A stretch of 37,365 nt of DNA from Clostridiales bacterium UBA1701 (GCA_002320035.1 DCJL01000017.1:1-37365), one strand, 5' to 3'; shown: positions 1 through 7,801, numbered from the stretch's first letter. Program-made: numbers and translations. The notes: generated by a model from the sequence alone, not told the origin.

Positions 1-37
1 GGCAGATATGCATATCTGCCGGCGTTTTCCCTTTTAA
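1..37. terminator. Perfect 20-bp palindrome at window edge, possible terminator
   Basis: Positions 1-20 equal their own reverse complement (8-bp arms around TGCA if folded as a hairpin). They are followed by GGCG and two short T runs (24-27 and 34-37). The arm may be longer upstream, beyond the window. This fits a rho-independent terminator of the preceding gene, but the T tracts are interrupted, so a protein-binding palindrome is also possible. Confidence 0.4.
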
Positions 38-63
38 CCCCGTGCGGCGGCCCTTCTCGGGCG

Positions 64-136
64 TGAAGCAATGAAGAAGCTTCCCGCGATCCTCAAGAAC
101 AAACAGCAAGAAGATTCTTCACTTTGCTCAGAATGG
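64..136. repeat. MITE/REP-like palindromic repeat remnant
   Basis: The two ends are imperfect inverted repeats: TGAAGCAATGAAGAAGCTT at 64-82, and AAGATTCTTCACTTTGCTCA at 111-130, whose complement reads TGAGCAAAGTGAAGAATCTT. The minus strand reads CATTCTGAGCAAAGTGAAG then AATC, and the middle reads GAGGATCGCGGGAAGC. From memory this resembles the widespread intergenic repeat beginning GTCATTCTGAGCGAAGCGAAG. No gene is encoded. The copy is degenerate and short. Confidence 0.5.
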
Positions 137-139
137 CAG

Positions 140-378
140 GAAAAGGAAAGGAGCGAAGGACAGGAGGAAAGGCCGGATAAAAGAAGAAGCCGGATGACGG
201 GAGAAGAAACGCATGGCAGGAGGGAGAAAAAACAGGGGAACCGGGAAGAAAAATCAAATGGGGGGCGCAGGGAGGACAAAAAGCCGGCGCCGCGGGAAAT
301 AAAAATCCTCGTCTATGTCTGTATTCGCCTGATTTTTTACAAGATATAGTGTAAGCTCTTGGCATACAGCCACAAGAT
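140..378. other. Non-coding purine-rich stretch upstream of noc
   Basis: From about 140 to 300 the plus strand is almost all G and A, with few pyrimidines. Frames crossing it give low-complexity Lys/Glu/Arg peptides with no family resemblance, so I do not call a gene. The last part (300-378) is AT-richer and contains TATAGT at 345-350, a possible -10 element for noc without a convincing -35 box. Confidence 0.4.
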
Positions 379-392
379 AAGGAGGTTTTGTG

Positions 393-1229
393 ATGCAAGC
401 ATTGCGAAACCGCCCCAGCATAAGGCGGGGCGGGATAATTTATCTTCGCATAGACGATATTGCCCCAAGCCCGGTACAGCCCAGAAAGCGCTTTGACGAC
501 GAGGCCCTTTTGGAGCTGAGCGAAAGCATACGAAATTATGGAATTTTGAATCCGCTGACCGTGCGCCTGCGAAACGGCAGATATGAGCTGGTGGCGGGAG
601 AGAGGCGGCTCCGGGCGGCGAAGCTGGCGGGACTGCGGGAGGTGCCCTGTATTTTGCTGGACGTAAACATGGAGGATGCCAGCCTCATTGCTCTGGTGGA
701 AAATCTGCAGCGGCGGGATCTGGACTTTCTGGAGGAAGCGGCCGGAATAAGCCAGCTTATCCGCATGTTCGGCATGAGCCAGGAGGAAGCGGCAAGGCGG
801 ATAGGCAAGTCCCAGTCGGCGGTGGCCAACAAGCTCCGTCTTCTGAAGCTGCCTCAGGACGTGCTGGATGGCCTGCGGGAAAACGGCCTCACCGAGCGGC
901 ATGGCCGGGCTCTCCTGCGCCTGACCGGGCCCGGCACTCAGCGGGAGGCACTGGCGTACATCGTGGACAACGGGCTCACCGTAGCCGCTACCGACGCATA
1001 CATAGACGCCCTTCTCTCGGAGCCCGCCCCGGAGCCGGAGCTCGTTCCGGAGAAGCCGGAGCCCCGGCGCACATTTGTGCTCAAGGATGTGCGCGTCTTT
1101 CTCAATACCCTCTCCCGCAGCATAGACCTGATGAAGCAGGGGGGAATTGATGCGGGGCTCCAGCGCCGGGAGACGGACGATTCCCTCATTCTTACCATTT
1201 CCATCCCCAAAAACAAACAGCCCTCATAG
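393..1229 (+). CDS. noc: Nucleoid occlusion protein Noc / ParB-family DNA-binding protein
   Basis: This is a ParB-superfamily protein of about 278 residues. The N-terminal ParB/Srx-like domain has the QPRKRF segment and the GERRLRAA CTP-binding motif, followed by the ENLQRRDL segment. A helix-turn-helix region (MSQEEAARRIGKSQSAVANK, about residues 128-147) is closer to Noc than to Spo0J in the SxxANKLRLLKLP wording. The C-terminal segment KDVRVFLNTLSRSIDLMK also matches the Noc dimerisation region. Noc binds scattered sites, recruits DNA to the membrane and blocks division over the nucleoid. No parA lies next to it, which fits Noc better than a partition ParB. The frame also opens with a GTG at 390; the ATG at 393 is chosen because AGGAGG (380-385) is then 7 nt away. 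Solitary ParB/Spo0J is the alternative. Confidence 0.8.
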   Translation: MQALRNRPSIRRGGIIYLRIDDIAPSPVQPRKRFDDEALLELSESIRNYGILNPLTVRLRNGRYELVAGERRLRAAKLAGLREVPCILLDVNMEDASLIALVENLQRRDLDFLEEAAGISQLIRMFGMSQEEAARRIGKSQSAVANKLRLLKLPQDVLDGLRENGLTERHGRALLRLTGPGTQREALAYIVDNGLTVAATDAYIDALLSEPAPEPELVPEKPEPRRTFVLKDVRVFLNTLSRSIDLMKQGGIDAGLQRRETDDSLILTISIPKNKQPS

Positions 1230-1241
1230 GACAAAGCCCCG

Positions 1242-1264
1242 CCCCCGTATATTATATGCGGGGG
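1242..1264 (+). promoter_or_regulatory. Hairpin overlapping the ymxH ribosome binding site
   Basis: CCCCCG at 1242-1247 pairs with CGGGGG at 1259-1264; the stem extends inward by T-G, A-T and T-A pairs to a 5-nt loop. The G-rich 3' arm runs into GGTGG (1263-1267), the only ribosome site for the GTG start at 1274. When folded, it would hide part of that site. There is no T tract, so it is not a normal terminator. Confidence 0.4.
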
Positions 1265-1273
1265 TGGTTTCCT

Positions 1274-1552
1274 GTGATCAGCTATTTTTCAGACCTTCGC
1301 TATAAGGAGGTCATAGACGTGCACTCCGGCTTTCGGCTGGGCTATGTGTGCGATGCGGAGTTTGACGATAATGAAGGACGGCTCATTTCTCTGATAACAC
1401 CGGGAAAGGCAAAGCTTTTCGGCCTGCTGGGCCGGGAAGATGACTATGTTCTTCCCTGGGCCTGCATAGCCCGCATCGGCAGCGACATAATATTGGTAGA
1501 CTCCAAGGAGGAGTTCCACCGCCGCAAACGGCGCCGGCGCAGCCTGTTATAG
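1274..1552 (+). CDS. YlmC/YmxH-family sporulation PRC-barrel protein
   Basis: This 92-residue protein has a single PRC-barrel fold. It starts with a FSDLRYKEVIDVHSGFRLG segment, the hallmark of the YlmC/YmxH family (usually about 80-95 residues), and ends in a basic tail (RRKRRRRSLL). YlmC and YmxH are conserved in spore formers and linked to sporulation, but no biochemical role is settled. The frame is open from an ATG at 1256; the GTG at 1274 is preferred because it matches the family start and has GGTGG 6 nt upstream. It lies 44 nt downstream of noc and ahead of a terminator, so the two genes may be co-transcribed. Confidence 0.8.
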   Translation: MISYFSDLRYKEVIDVHSGFRLGYVCDAEFDDNEGRLISLITPGKAKLFGLLGREDDYVLPWACIARIGSDIILVDSKEEFHRRKRRRRSLL

Positions 1553-1563
1553 CGCTTTCCCGG

Positions 1564-1601
1564 GCCGCCGGGGGATAAAATGCTCCGGCGGCTGGTTTTT
1601 T
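1564..1601 (+). terminator. Rho-independent terminator after ymxH
   Basis: GCCGCCGG (1564-1571) pairs with CCGGCGGC (1585-1592). The stem is followed by TGG and six T residues (1596-1601). It closes the noc-ymxH unit just before the hflX promoter. Confidence 0.85.
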
Positions 1602-1602
1602 A

Positions 1603-1631
1603 TTGTCAAAGCGGCGCTTTTGCGTTATACT
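1603..1631 (+). promoter_or_regulatory. Sigma-A promoter for the hflX operon
   Basis: TTGTCA at 1603-1608 and TATACT at 1626-1631 are separated by exactly 17 nt. Transcription would begin near 1638, which places the TTG codon at 1620 outside the message and supports the ATG at 1656 as the hflX start. Confidence 0.75.
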
Positions 1632-1655
1632 GTTACAAATCCCCATAGCAAAGGA

Positions 1656-2963
1656 ATGATAGACATAGAAAATACCATTCAGAAAAAAGAACGGGCCGTT
1701 TTGGCAGGGCTCTCCGCTTCGAGCATGGACGGGCATGAGCGCTCCACGGAGGTGTCCATGGATGAGCTTCAGGCGCTTGTGGAGACTGCCGGCGGAGAGA
1801 CTGTGGCCATGATCATGCAGAATCTGCCAAGCCCCAATCCCCACAGCTTCATAGGGGATGGCAAGGTCAGAGAGATGAAGGAGCTTATTGCCGCCAACGA
1901 CTGTGACCTGGCAGTTTTTGACAATGAGTTGTCCCCCTCTCAGATGCGGGTACTCAGCGAGGAGCTGGGTGTAAAAGTGCTGGACCGCTCCGGGCTTATT
2001 CTGGACATTTTTGCCCAGCGGGCCCAGACCCGGGAGGGCCAGCTGCAGGTGGAGCTGGCTCAGTATAAATACCTGCTGCCCAGGCTCACCGGCATGTGGA
2101 CCCATCTTGTGCGCCAGACCGCCTCGGGCGGCTCCTCGCCCATCGGCACACGCGGCCCCGGCGAGACCCAGCTTGAGACGGACCGCCGCCATATCCGCCG
2201 GAAGATCCAGAAGTTGGAGGAGGAGCTGGCCGCCGTGCGCAAGGTCCGGGGTACCCAGCGCCGCCGCCGGGAGAAGAACGCCATGCCCGTCGTGGCTCTG
2301 GTGGGTTACACGAACGCGGGCAAGTCAACGCTTTTAAATTGCCTGACAGGCTCCGAGATCCCGGCCAACGACCGTTTGTTCGACACGTTGGATACTACCA
2401 CCCGCCGCCTGCGGCTGGACGAGACCCGGGAGGTACTTCTGTCGGATACGGTTGGGTTTATCCGCAAGCTCCCCACCCATCTGATCGAAGCCTTCAAGGC
2501 GACGCTTGAGGAACTGCGCTATGCCGATGTGCTGGTGCACGTTATTGACATCTCCAACCCCGAGTGGGAGGAGCAGGCCCGGGTGGTGGACGCGCTTATC
2601 CGCCAGCTCGGGGCCGAAGCCACGCCCCGCCTGCGCGTTTTTAATAAATGCGACGCGTATATCGGCATTCTGCCCCATGGAGACGATATCGTCTGTATCT
2701 CCGCCAGAAGCGGCGAGGGGGCCGAGGCCCTGGTGAAAAAGCTTGCGGATATGCTGGACCGGGGCAAGCGGCATGTGGCGCTGGAAATACCCTACGGCGC
2801 TGCGGGCATTGTGGACGTTTTGAACAGAGAGGCGGCGGAGCTGAGGCTTGAATACACGGATACCGGCATAAAGGCCGAGGCCGTGGTAACGCCGGAGCTG
2901 TTCGGCCGGGTAAAGCCCTATATCCCCGGCTATGCGGAACCTGTGGAGGACTGGGAAAAATGA
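1656..2963 (+). CDS. hflX: GTPase HflX
   Basis: HflX is a ribosome-associated GTPase that splits stalled or stress-inactivated ribosomes. The 435-residue product has the HflX N-terminal domain (FIGDGKVREMKELI, and REGQLQVELAQYKYLLPRL). The glycine-rich linker GTRGPGETQLETDRRHI and a helical arm follow, then the G domain with GYTNAGKST (P-loop), DTVGFI (G3) and NKCD (G4). The C-terminal region ends in a conserved-looking VKPYIPG segment. The frame extends upstream to a TTG at 1620, but that lies inside the promoter. The ATG at 1656 has AAAGGA almost touching it, so the leader is very short (about 18 nt) and initiation may be near-leaderless. The stop overlaps the next gene by 4 nt. Confidence 0.93.
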   Translation: MIDIENTIQKKERAVLAGLSASSMDGHERSTEVSMDELQALVETAGGETVAMIMQNLPSPNPHSFIGDGKVREMKELIAANDCDLAVFDNELSPSQMRVLSEELGVKVLDRSGLILDIFAQRAQTREGQLQVELAQYKYLLPRLTGMWTHLVRQTASGGSSPIGTRGPGETQLETDRRHIRRKIQKLEEELAAVRKVRGTQRRRREKNAMPVVALVGYTNAGKSTLLNCLTGSEIPANDRLFDTLDTTTRRLRLDETREVLLSDTVGFIRKLPTHLIEAFKATLEELRYADVLVHVIDISNPEWEEQARVVDALIRQLGAEATPRLRVFNKCDAYIGILPHGDDIVCISARSGEGAEALVKKLADMLDRGKRHVALEIPYGAAGIVDVLNREAAELRLEYTDTGIKAEAVVTPELFGRVKPYIPGYAEPVEDWEK

Positions 2964-3484
2964 GCTTTTTGGAGACAGAGAGACTTGTGCTCCGCCCCTG
3001 GCGGGAGGAGGACGCGGCGGCGCTTTTTAAATACGCCAGGGACCCCGCCGTGGGGCCCGCCGCCGGCTGGCCGGTACATAAGGACGAGGCGGACAGCCTG
3101 AACATCCTGCGCACGGTGCTCATGAAGGAGAATACCTGGGCTGTGACCATAAAGGGTTCCGACGAGCCTGTGGGCAGTATCGGGTATTTCCCCTCGGACG
3201 GCAGCGCCTCAAAGGGCGAGCCGGAAATCGGCTACTGGATCGGCGTGCCCTTCTGGGGCCGGGGCTATATTCCCGAGGCGGTGAAAGCCCTTATCGCCCG
3301 CTGCTTTTCCGAAGGGGCGGCGCGGGTCTGGTGCGCCCATTTTGAGGGGAACGAGAAGTCCCGCCGGGTGATAGAAAAATGCGGCTTCCGCTACCGTTTT
3401 TCTGAGCCCTGGACCAGAGAGGGAAGGGAAATCCAGCCGGAAACTCTTTTCTATTCCCTCGCCCGGGAGGAGTTCCAGAAATGA
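2960..3484 (+). CDS. GNAT-family N-acetyltransferase (RimJ/RimL-like)
   Basis: This 174-residue protein has the RimJ/RimL layout: it opens with ETERLVLRPWREEDA, has a central EIGYWIGVPFWGRGY segment with the GRGY acetyl-CoA loop, and ends with GNEKSRRVIEKCGF. It would transfer an acetyl group from acetyl-CoA to an amine; the substrate cannot be read from the sequence. It overlaps the hflX stop (ATGA) and the yigZ start by 4 nt each, which implies translational coupling in one operon. A protein N-terminal or small-molecule acetylase is equally possible. Confidence 0.88.
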   Translation: MSFLETERLVLRPWREEDAAALFKYARDPAVGPAAGWPVHKDEADSLNILRTVLMKENTWAVTIKGSDEPVGSIGYFPSDGSASKGEPEIGYWIGVPFWGRGYIPEAVKALIARCFSEGAARVWCAHFEGNEKSRRVIEKCGFRYRFSEPWTREGREIQPETLFYSLAREEFQK

Positions 3485-4107
3485 CCGAATACTGTATACC
3501 CGCGGGGCCTGGTGAGGCGGAATTCACGGAGAAACGCTCCCGTTTTCTGGGCCATCTGCGCCCGGTCGGGAGTGAGGAGGAGGCCCGGGCCTTCATCACG
3601 GAGATGAAGAAGAAGTATTACGACGCCCGGCATAACTGCTGGTGCTACCTTATCAAGGACGGGCCCGAGCGCTATTCCGACGACGGAGAGCCCCAGGGAA
3701 CCGCGGGAATCCCCATGCTGGAGGTCCTCCGCCGGGAGGGCGTCTATAACGCTGCCTGTGTTGTGACCAGGTATTTCGGCGGGGTTCTGCTGGGGGCCGG
3801 GGGCCTGCTCCGGGCTTACACCCGAAGTGCCGGGGACGCGCTGGCGGCAGCGGGCATTGCTCAGATGCGCTGCTGGGTGGAGCTGGAGCTGTCCTGCTCC
3901 TATGCCATGGCGGAGCGCCTGAAACTTGAAACTGCCGCTTTCGGCGGCGTAGTTGCGGATATGGAATACGGCGCCGCCGTCACGCTGAAAGTCCTTGTTC
4001 CCGAGGAAAACAGCGGGGACTTTGCCGGGCGGATTTTCGATGTGAGCAGTGGAAGCGTCACCGCCAAAATAACGGGTGAGGCCATGAGGGCTGTCAGAAT
4101 ATCATAA
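3481..4107 (+). CDS. yigZ: YigZ/IMPACT-family protein
   Basis: The 208-residue product matches the YigZ (UPF0029/IMPACT) family. The N-terminal IMPACT domain contains KRSRFLGHL, the DARHNCWCY segment, and the signature DDGEPQGTAG followed by VVTRYFGGVLLGAGGL. The C-terminal roughly 70 residues are a small alpha/beta domain of the DUF1949 type. Eukaryotic IMPACT regulates the kinase GCN2, whereas the bacterial function is unclear. The length is typical (200-220 residues). It starts with ATGA overlapping the acetyltransferase stop and is the last gene of the hflX operon. Confidence 0.9.
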   Translation: MTEYCIPAGPGEAEFTEKRSRFLGHLRPVGSEEEARAFITEMKKKYYDARHNCWCYLIKDGPERYSDDGEPQGTAGIPMLEVLRREGVYNAACVVTRYFGGVLLGAGGLLRAYTRSAGDALAAAGIAQMRCWVELELSCSYAMAERLKLETAAFGGVVADMEYGAAVTLKVLVPEENSGDFAGRIFDVSSGSVTAKITGEAMRAVRIS

Positions 4108-4145
4108 AAGGCTCCCCCATCCCTTTTGGTATGGGGGAGCCTTTT
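4106..4145. terminator. Bidirectional terminator between yigZ and the surface-protein gene
   Basis: A perfect 15-bp stem joins 4106-4120 (AAAAGGCTCCCCCAT) to 4131-4145 around a 10-nt loop. A residues on one flank and T residues on the other let it terminate both the plus-strand hflX operon and the convergent minus-strand gene that ends at 4155. Confidence 0.9.
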
Positions 4146-4154
4146 GCCAGGGGC

Positions 4155-7100
4155 TTATTGTACAGCCTTTTTCTTCTTTATCGCCGCCGCACAGGCGCCC
4201 GCTGCCGGCAGCGCGGCACACATGAGGCCCAGCCATAGGGCTCCGCTGCCGGGATCTCCGGTCTGGGGCGCGCCGGTACTGAGGACCCAAACCGCATAGA
4301 GCGTCACATTACCCCGGAGCAGCACTCTGTCTCCGCCCCGGAACTGCACGTCACCCCGGCGGGTCTGGGACCAGCCCTGGAATACATAGCCATCCCGGCT
4401 GGGCTGGTTTTTGGTAATGGTGACAATGCCGCTGTCGGAAGTGGTCTCCACACTCTGGGCCGCGGGCGCGTTTTGGCCGCCGTTTGCGTCAAAACTCAGC
4501 GTAAAGGTCTGAACCGGAAGCTCGCCCCAGACGGCGAAAAGCTCTGTGTCCGCCTGGATGCTTATGGTATCCCCGGCCTTAAATTCGGCTGCACCGTCCG
4601 CTGTGCGGCTCCAGCCCAGGAGGCTGTATGACGGAGCGGGAGCTGTGAGCCGGGACTCAGGGATCGTAAAGTCCGCGCTGCCCGTCTCTTTTATGTAGGC
4701 GCTCTGAGCCGGGGGAGGGTCCCCGCTGCCGCCGTTGGCGTTATAGCTCAGGGTGACCTCTGAGGCGGGAACCATAAGGGTATAACAAGTATTTCCGGGA
4801 ACGAACACTTCCGTCGGGTCGCCGCCGGCCTGAATGCTGCCTTGAACGCTGCCGTTGGTCACAAGGCTTTCCCCCGCTTTAAAATCCTCCGCGGCAAGAG
4901 TGCCGGTCCCGGAGAGGACTGTGGGTGTGGAAGAGAGCAGCTTCGCCGCATCCAGCAGCCAGCCGGATTTGAGCTTGAGATTCACGGTCAGGGTGCTGCC
5001 GGAGATCGTGAGGGTGTCAATATCAAAAATAGGGCTTGAAAGGCTGTAATCCGCCTTGTCGGCTGAAACCGCGAGCCGGGAGTCCAGTGCCACTGTGAAG
5101 CTGAGCGCGGCGCTCACATTGCTGCCGCCGGAGGCGGACTGGATAAGGGCGTTAAGAAGGCCCTGTGCCATGGTGTAGCTTGCGGAGAAAGGCACATGAT
5201 AGCTGGACGCCGCCGGCTGCTCGGCCAGCCGTTCCGGAGCGGTGATCCCAAGGCTGCCGTAGTCGGCCCTGGGCTGAACGAGGGCCACGGCATAGCCGTT
5301 TTCACTGCCGGGCAGGGTAAAGTTTACATCGCCGGTCTGGCTGCCCATCTTTGCGGGATGGACTTCTATGGAAGCCTCCGCGGCGGGAAGCCCGTCCGCG
5401 CCGGTGGCCAGAGCCAGAGCATATACCGGCAGGCTCGCGTCAAAGCTTCTGCCTACGGTAAGCTCCGCGCCGCCGGCGCGCTGAACCCAGAAAGAGGCGT
5501 AAGGCTTGCTCCAGTCCAGTTTGTCTCCGTAGTCCTCCAGCTTGTCATAGCTGCCGTAGGCCGCGTTGCCCAGTCTGAGATCCAGGCTGCCGGAAGCCGG
5601 AAGCACCGTCTTTTCATCCTTGGCCATGTAGACGCGGGCGCTGCCCAGCGTGAAAGCGCTGCTGATATACAGGTAACGGTCCATCGAGCCGTCGCCGGAC
5701 TTGTTGAGCGCAAGGTCATTGGATACGCCGTTCTGGACGCTGCTGCTGAGCCCGTCAAGGCGGACGGAGGCATTCATCCGGTTGTTCTGAATTGCACCGG
5801 CATTCAGCTGGACGAAGGGCGCAACTGCCGGGCTGCCCCAATCTGTTGCCTGAAAGGCAAGGCCGCCGCCAAAGCTGCCGGAGCTGTTGCCCCCGACGAT
5901 GCCGCCGCTCATGATAAAACGGCCGCCGTTGCGGACAAATACGCCGCCGCCCTCCTGTTTGGCAAGATTATCCTTTATCACGCCGCCAAGCATCTTGAAT
6001 TCACCGCGGCTGACCATCAGGCCGCCGCCGGTTTGGGCGGACACGTTGCCGACGATCTCCGCACCCTCGTACATGGAGGCGGTATTGTAGCCGATGTTGT
6101 GGGCCAGGCAGACGCCTCCCGCTCTGTCGGAGCTATAGTTGTAATTGATTTTGCCGTAGATATCCAGTGTGCCGTCACCCTGGACATATATGCTGCCATA
6201 AGTGACGTTGTTGTGATGGATGTTTCCGTTGGGGCCGATGGTGCACCGGTAGGCGTTCTGCATGTTGATGGCATTGGCGCCGCCCTTGAGGCCGGTGATC
6301 TCGCCGTCAAAATCCACGCTGCCGCTGCCGGAGATACCAGCGGTGCCGGAGGGAAGGTTCTTTATGACAGCGCCGCTGTCAACGGTGAGCGTGCAGCCGC
6401 TGTCCACAAAAACGCCGCTGCCGCCGCCGGAAACGACCGCGTCGCCGTCAATGCGGCAATTTGCCGTCAGTCTTGCCTGAGCGGAATTGCGCAGATGCAG
6501 GGCGGTGCCGGCTGTGCCCTGCCAGGCGGCGCCGGCGCCGGTGATGTTCCGAATCTGCCCGTCAATGGCCGCGGCGCCGCCGTCCATGTATATGGCCCGG
6601 CCGGTGACGTTGTCAATAAGAGAGCCCACACCGACAGATACGCTGCCGCCCTGGCACCAGACGGCGCCCGCGGCGGCGCCTGCCAGCCTGTCGCAGCTGA
6701 GGCCGGCGTCGTCACAGATACGGCCGCCCTTCATTTCGAACTCCGCCGCGCCCGTAACGCGCACGGAGGACATGCCGCCGAAGTTTTTAAGCACGGCGCC
6801 GCTGCCGAGGGTTATTTTACAGGGGAAAGTGGCATAAGAGGCCGCAATGGCATCCTGCACATACTGGGTGTTGTCAACGCCTTCGCCGGGACTGCGAGCC
6901 TGCTCAAAAAGGCTGCCCATTTTCAGGCCCCTGTCGTCAAAGACAATGTTTGTCAGCATAAGGCCGGTGCTCACATCGGCGGTGTTGCCGATCTCCAGCA
7001 TGGCGGGGTTATAGGTGCCGCGGGCATTGTCCTGCTGGAGGGAAAAGTTTTCCCCGCGGCTGACGGTCCAGGGCCCGCCGTCACTGGTTATGCTTACATT

Positions 7101-7709
7101 CCTGTCGTAGAAACGGGCGCAGGCAGTGGAAACCAGATCCGACATCACATAGACCGTAAAAGTGTCCCCCGCGGCGGCGTTTATATATGCCGCCGCCTTT
7201 GCCAGACTGGCAAAGGGGGCTTCCCGGCTGCCGTCGCCGCTTTCATCGCTGCCGGAAGCGGAGACAAAAACCGAAGCGGAGTCCGCCGGGAGTGTATTCT
7301 CAGAGGGCAGAATAGAGATAACCGGAACGCAGGCCCCTTCATGCCCTTCAGGCAGGGTACAGCCCGGGACCTTTGAACACAGCGCCGGGGACTCGGCAGG
7401 CTCCGGGCTCACGGTGGGCCCCGGACTCGCAGCGGGCTCCGGACTTACGGCAGGGCTCGGGCTTACGGCAGGGCTCGGGCTTACGGATGGGGCCGGGCTT
7501 ACGGATGGGGCCGGGCTCACAGCGGGCGTGCTCTCCGCCAGAACACATGCGCCCGCATGACCCAGGGGCAGCGTGCAGCCCTGAGTTACGGTGCAGGGCG
7601 CTGTCTCTTCCGCGAAGGCGGGGGCCATCAGGGAAAGGGCCAGAATCACCGCGAAAAGGACGGAAAGCGCGCGCTTGAACTTGGAATTGAACATTGCCAT
7701 AACCCCCAT
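4155..7709 (-). CDS. Large cell-wall-anchored surface protein with beta-helix body and InlB-type repeats
   Basis: This 1184-residue exported protein is of unknown specific function. Residues 1-33 form a signal peptide ending APAFA. Two modules with identical spacing, C-x5-C-x5-H-x3-C (C39/C45/H51/C55 and C111/C117/H123/C127), flank a Pro/Ser linker (about 62-108) built of 6-residue PSPAVS-like repeats. Residues of about 145-720 are rich in GG and GGG turns (for example EGGGVFVRNGGRFIMSGG), as in right-handed beta-helix surface proteins. Two Listeria-Bacteroides (InlB B) repeats lie near 985-1061 and 1069-1143. The C-terminus is a sorting signal: APQTGD (PQTG at 1148-1151), a hydrophobic segment and KKKK. 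A sortase probably links it to peptidoglycan. The ATG at 7709 has GGAGG 9 nt upstream. An adhesin or glycan-interacting role is inference. Confidence 0.88.
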   Translation of the reverse strand: MGVMAMFNSKFKRALSVLFAVILALSLMAPAFAEETAPCTVTQGCTLPLGHAGACVLAESTPAVSPAPSVSPAPSVSPSPAVSPSPAVSPEPAASPGPTVSPEPAESPALCSKVPGCTLPEGHEGACVPVISILPSENTLPADSASVFVSASGSDESGDGSREAPFASLAKAAAYINAAAGDTFTVYVMSDLVSTACARFYDRNVSITSDGGPWTVSRGENFSLQQDNARGTYNPAMLEIGNTADVSTGLMLTNIVFDDRGLKMGSLFEQARSPGEGVDNTQYVQDAIAASYATFPCKITLGSGAVLKNFGGMSSVRVTGAAEFEMKGGRICDDAGLSCDRLAGAAAGAVWCQGGSVSVGVGSLIDNVTGRAIYMDGGAAAIDGQIRNITGAGAAWQGTAGTALHLRNSAQARLTANCRIDGDAVVSGGGSGVFVDSGCTLTVDSGAVIKNLPSGTAGISGSGSVDFDGEITGLKGGANAINMQNAYRCTIGPNGNIHHNNVTYGSIYVQGDGTLDIYGKINYNYSSDRAGGVCLAHNIGYNTASMYEGAEIVGNVSAQTGGGLMVSRGEFKMLGGVIKDNLAKQEGGGVFVRNGGRFIMSGGIVGGNSSGSFGGGLAFQATDWGSPAVAPFVQLNAGAIQNNRMNASVRLDGLSSSVQNGVSNDLALNKSGDGSMDRYLYISSAFTLGSARVYMAKDEKTVLPASGSLDLRLGNAAYGSYDKLEDYGDKLDWSKPYASFWVQRAGGAELTVGRSFDASLPVYALALATGADGLPAAEASIEVHPAKMGSQTGDVNFTLPGSENGYAVALVQPRADYGSLGITAPERLAEQPAASSYHVPFSASYTMAQGLLNALIQSASGGSNVSAALSFTVALDSRLAVSADKADYSLSSPIFDIDTLTISGSTLTVNLKLKSGWLLDAAKLLSSTPTVLSGTGTLAAEDFKAGESLVTNGSVQGSIQAGGDPTEVFVPGNTCYTLMVPASEVTLSYNANGGSGDPPPAQSAYIKETGSADFTIPESRLTAPAPSYSLLGWSRTADGAAEFKAGDTISIQADTELFAVWGELPVQTFTLSFDANGGQNAPAAQSVETTSDSGIVTITKNQPSRDGYVFQGWSQTRRGDVQFRGGDRVLLRGNVTLYAVWVLSTGAPQTGDPGSGALWLGLMCAALPAAGACAAAIKKKKAVQ
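7392..7527 (-). repeat. 18-bp tandem repeats encoding a Pro/Ser linker
   Basis: Inside the surface-protein gene, units of about 18 bp such as GGGCTCGGGCTTACGGCA (plus strand) recur in tandem. The central copies (about 7452-7520) are near-identical and the outer ones are degraded. Each unit encodes six residues of a PSPAVS, PAPSVS or PEPAAS type. Such arrays can gain or lose whole units without a frameshift and so change stalk length. Confidence 0.75.
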
Positions 7710-7764
7710 TTTTCATATCCTCCCTTGGCGGAAGCGAAGACAAAATACTATTTTACTAAATATC

Positions 7765-7793
7765 ATAATAGCACAAATGCCAGAAGATTTCCA
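7765..7793 (-). promoter_or_regulatory. Candidate promoter for the surface-protein gene
   Basis: On the minus strand TGCTATTAT (an extended -10, at 7773-7765) lies 17 nt downstream of TGGAAA (7793-7788), a weak -35. Transcription would start near 7758 and give a leader of about 49 nt with GGAGG before the ATG. The region is AT-rich, so other -10-like words exist. Confidence 0.5.
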
Positions 7794-7801
7794 CAACTTT
7801 G

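Noticed and set aside
34..902. Minus-strand frames covering the upstream region and noc
   Set aside because: They read through the repeat and antisense to noc, with no family resemblance.
5196..7376. 726-codon open frame on the plus strand opposite the surface-protein gene
   Set aside because: It is a mirror of a GC-rich gene with strong codon bias. It has no ribosome site or family motif, and the minus-strand gene has signal peptide, repeats and sorting signal.
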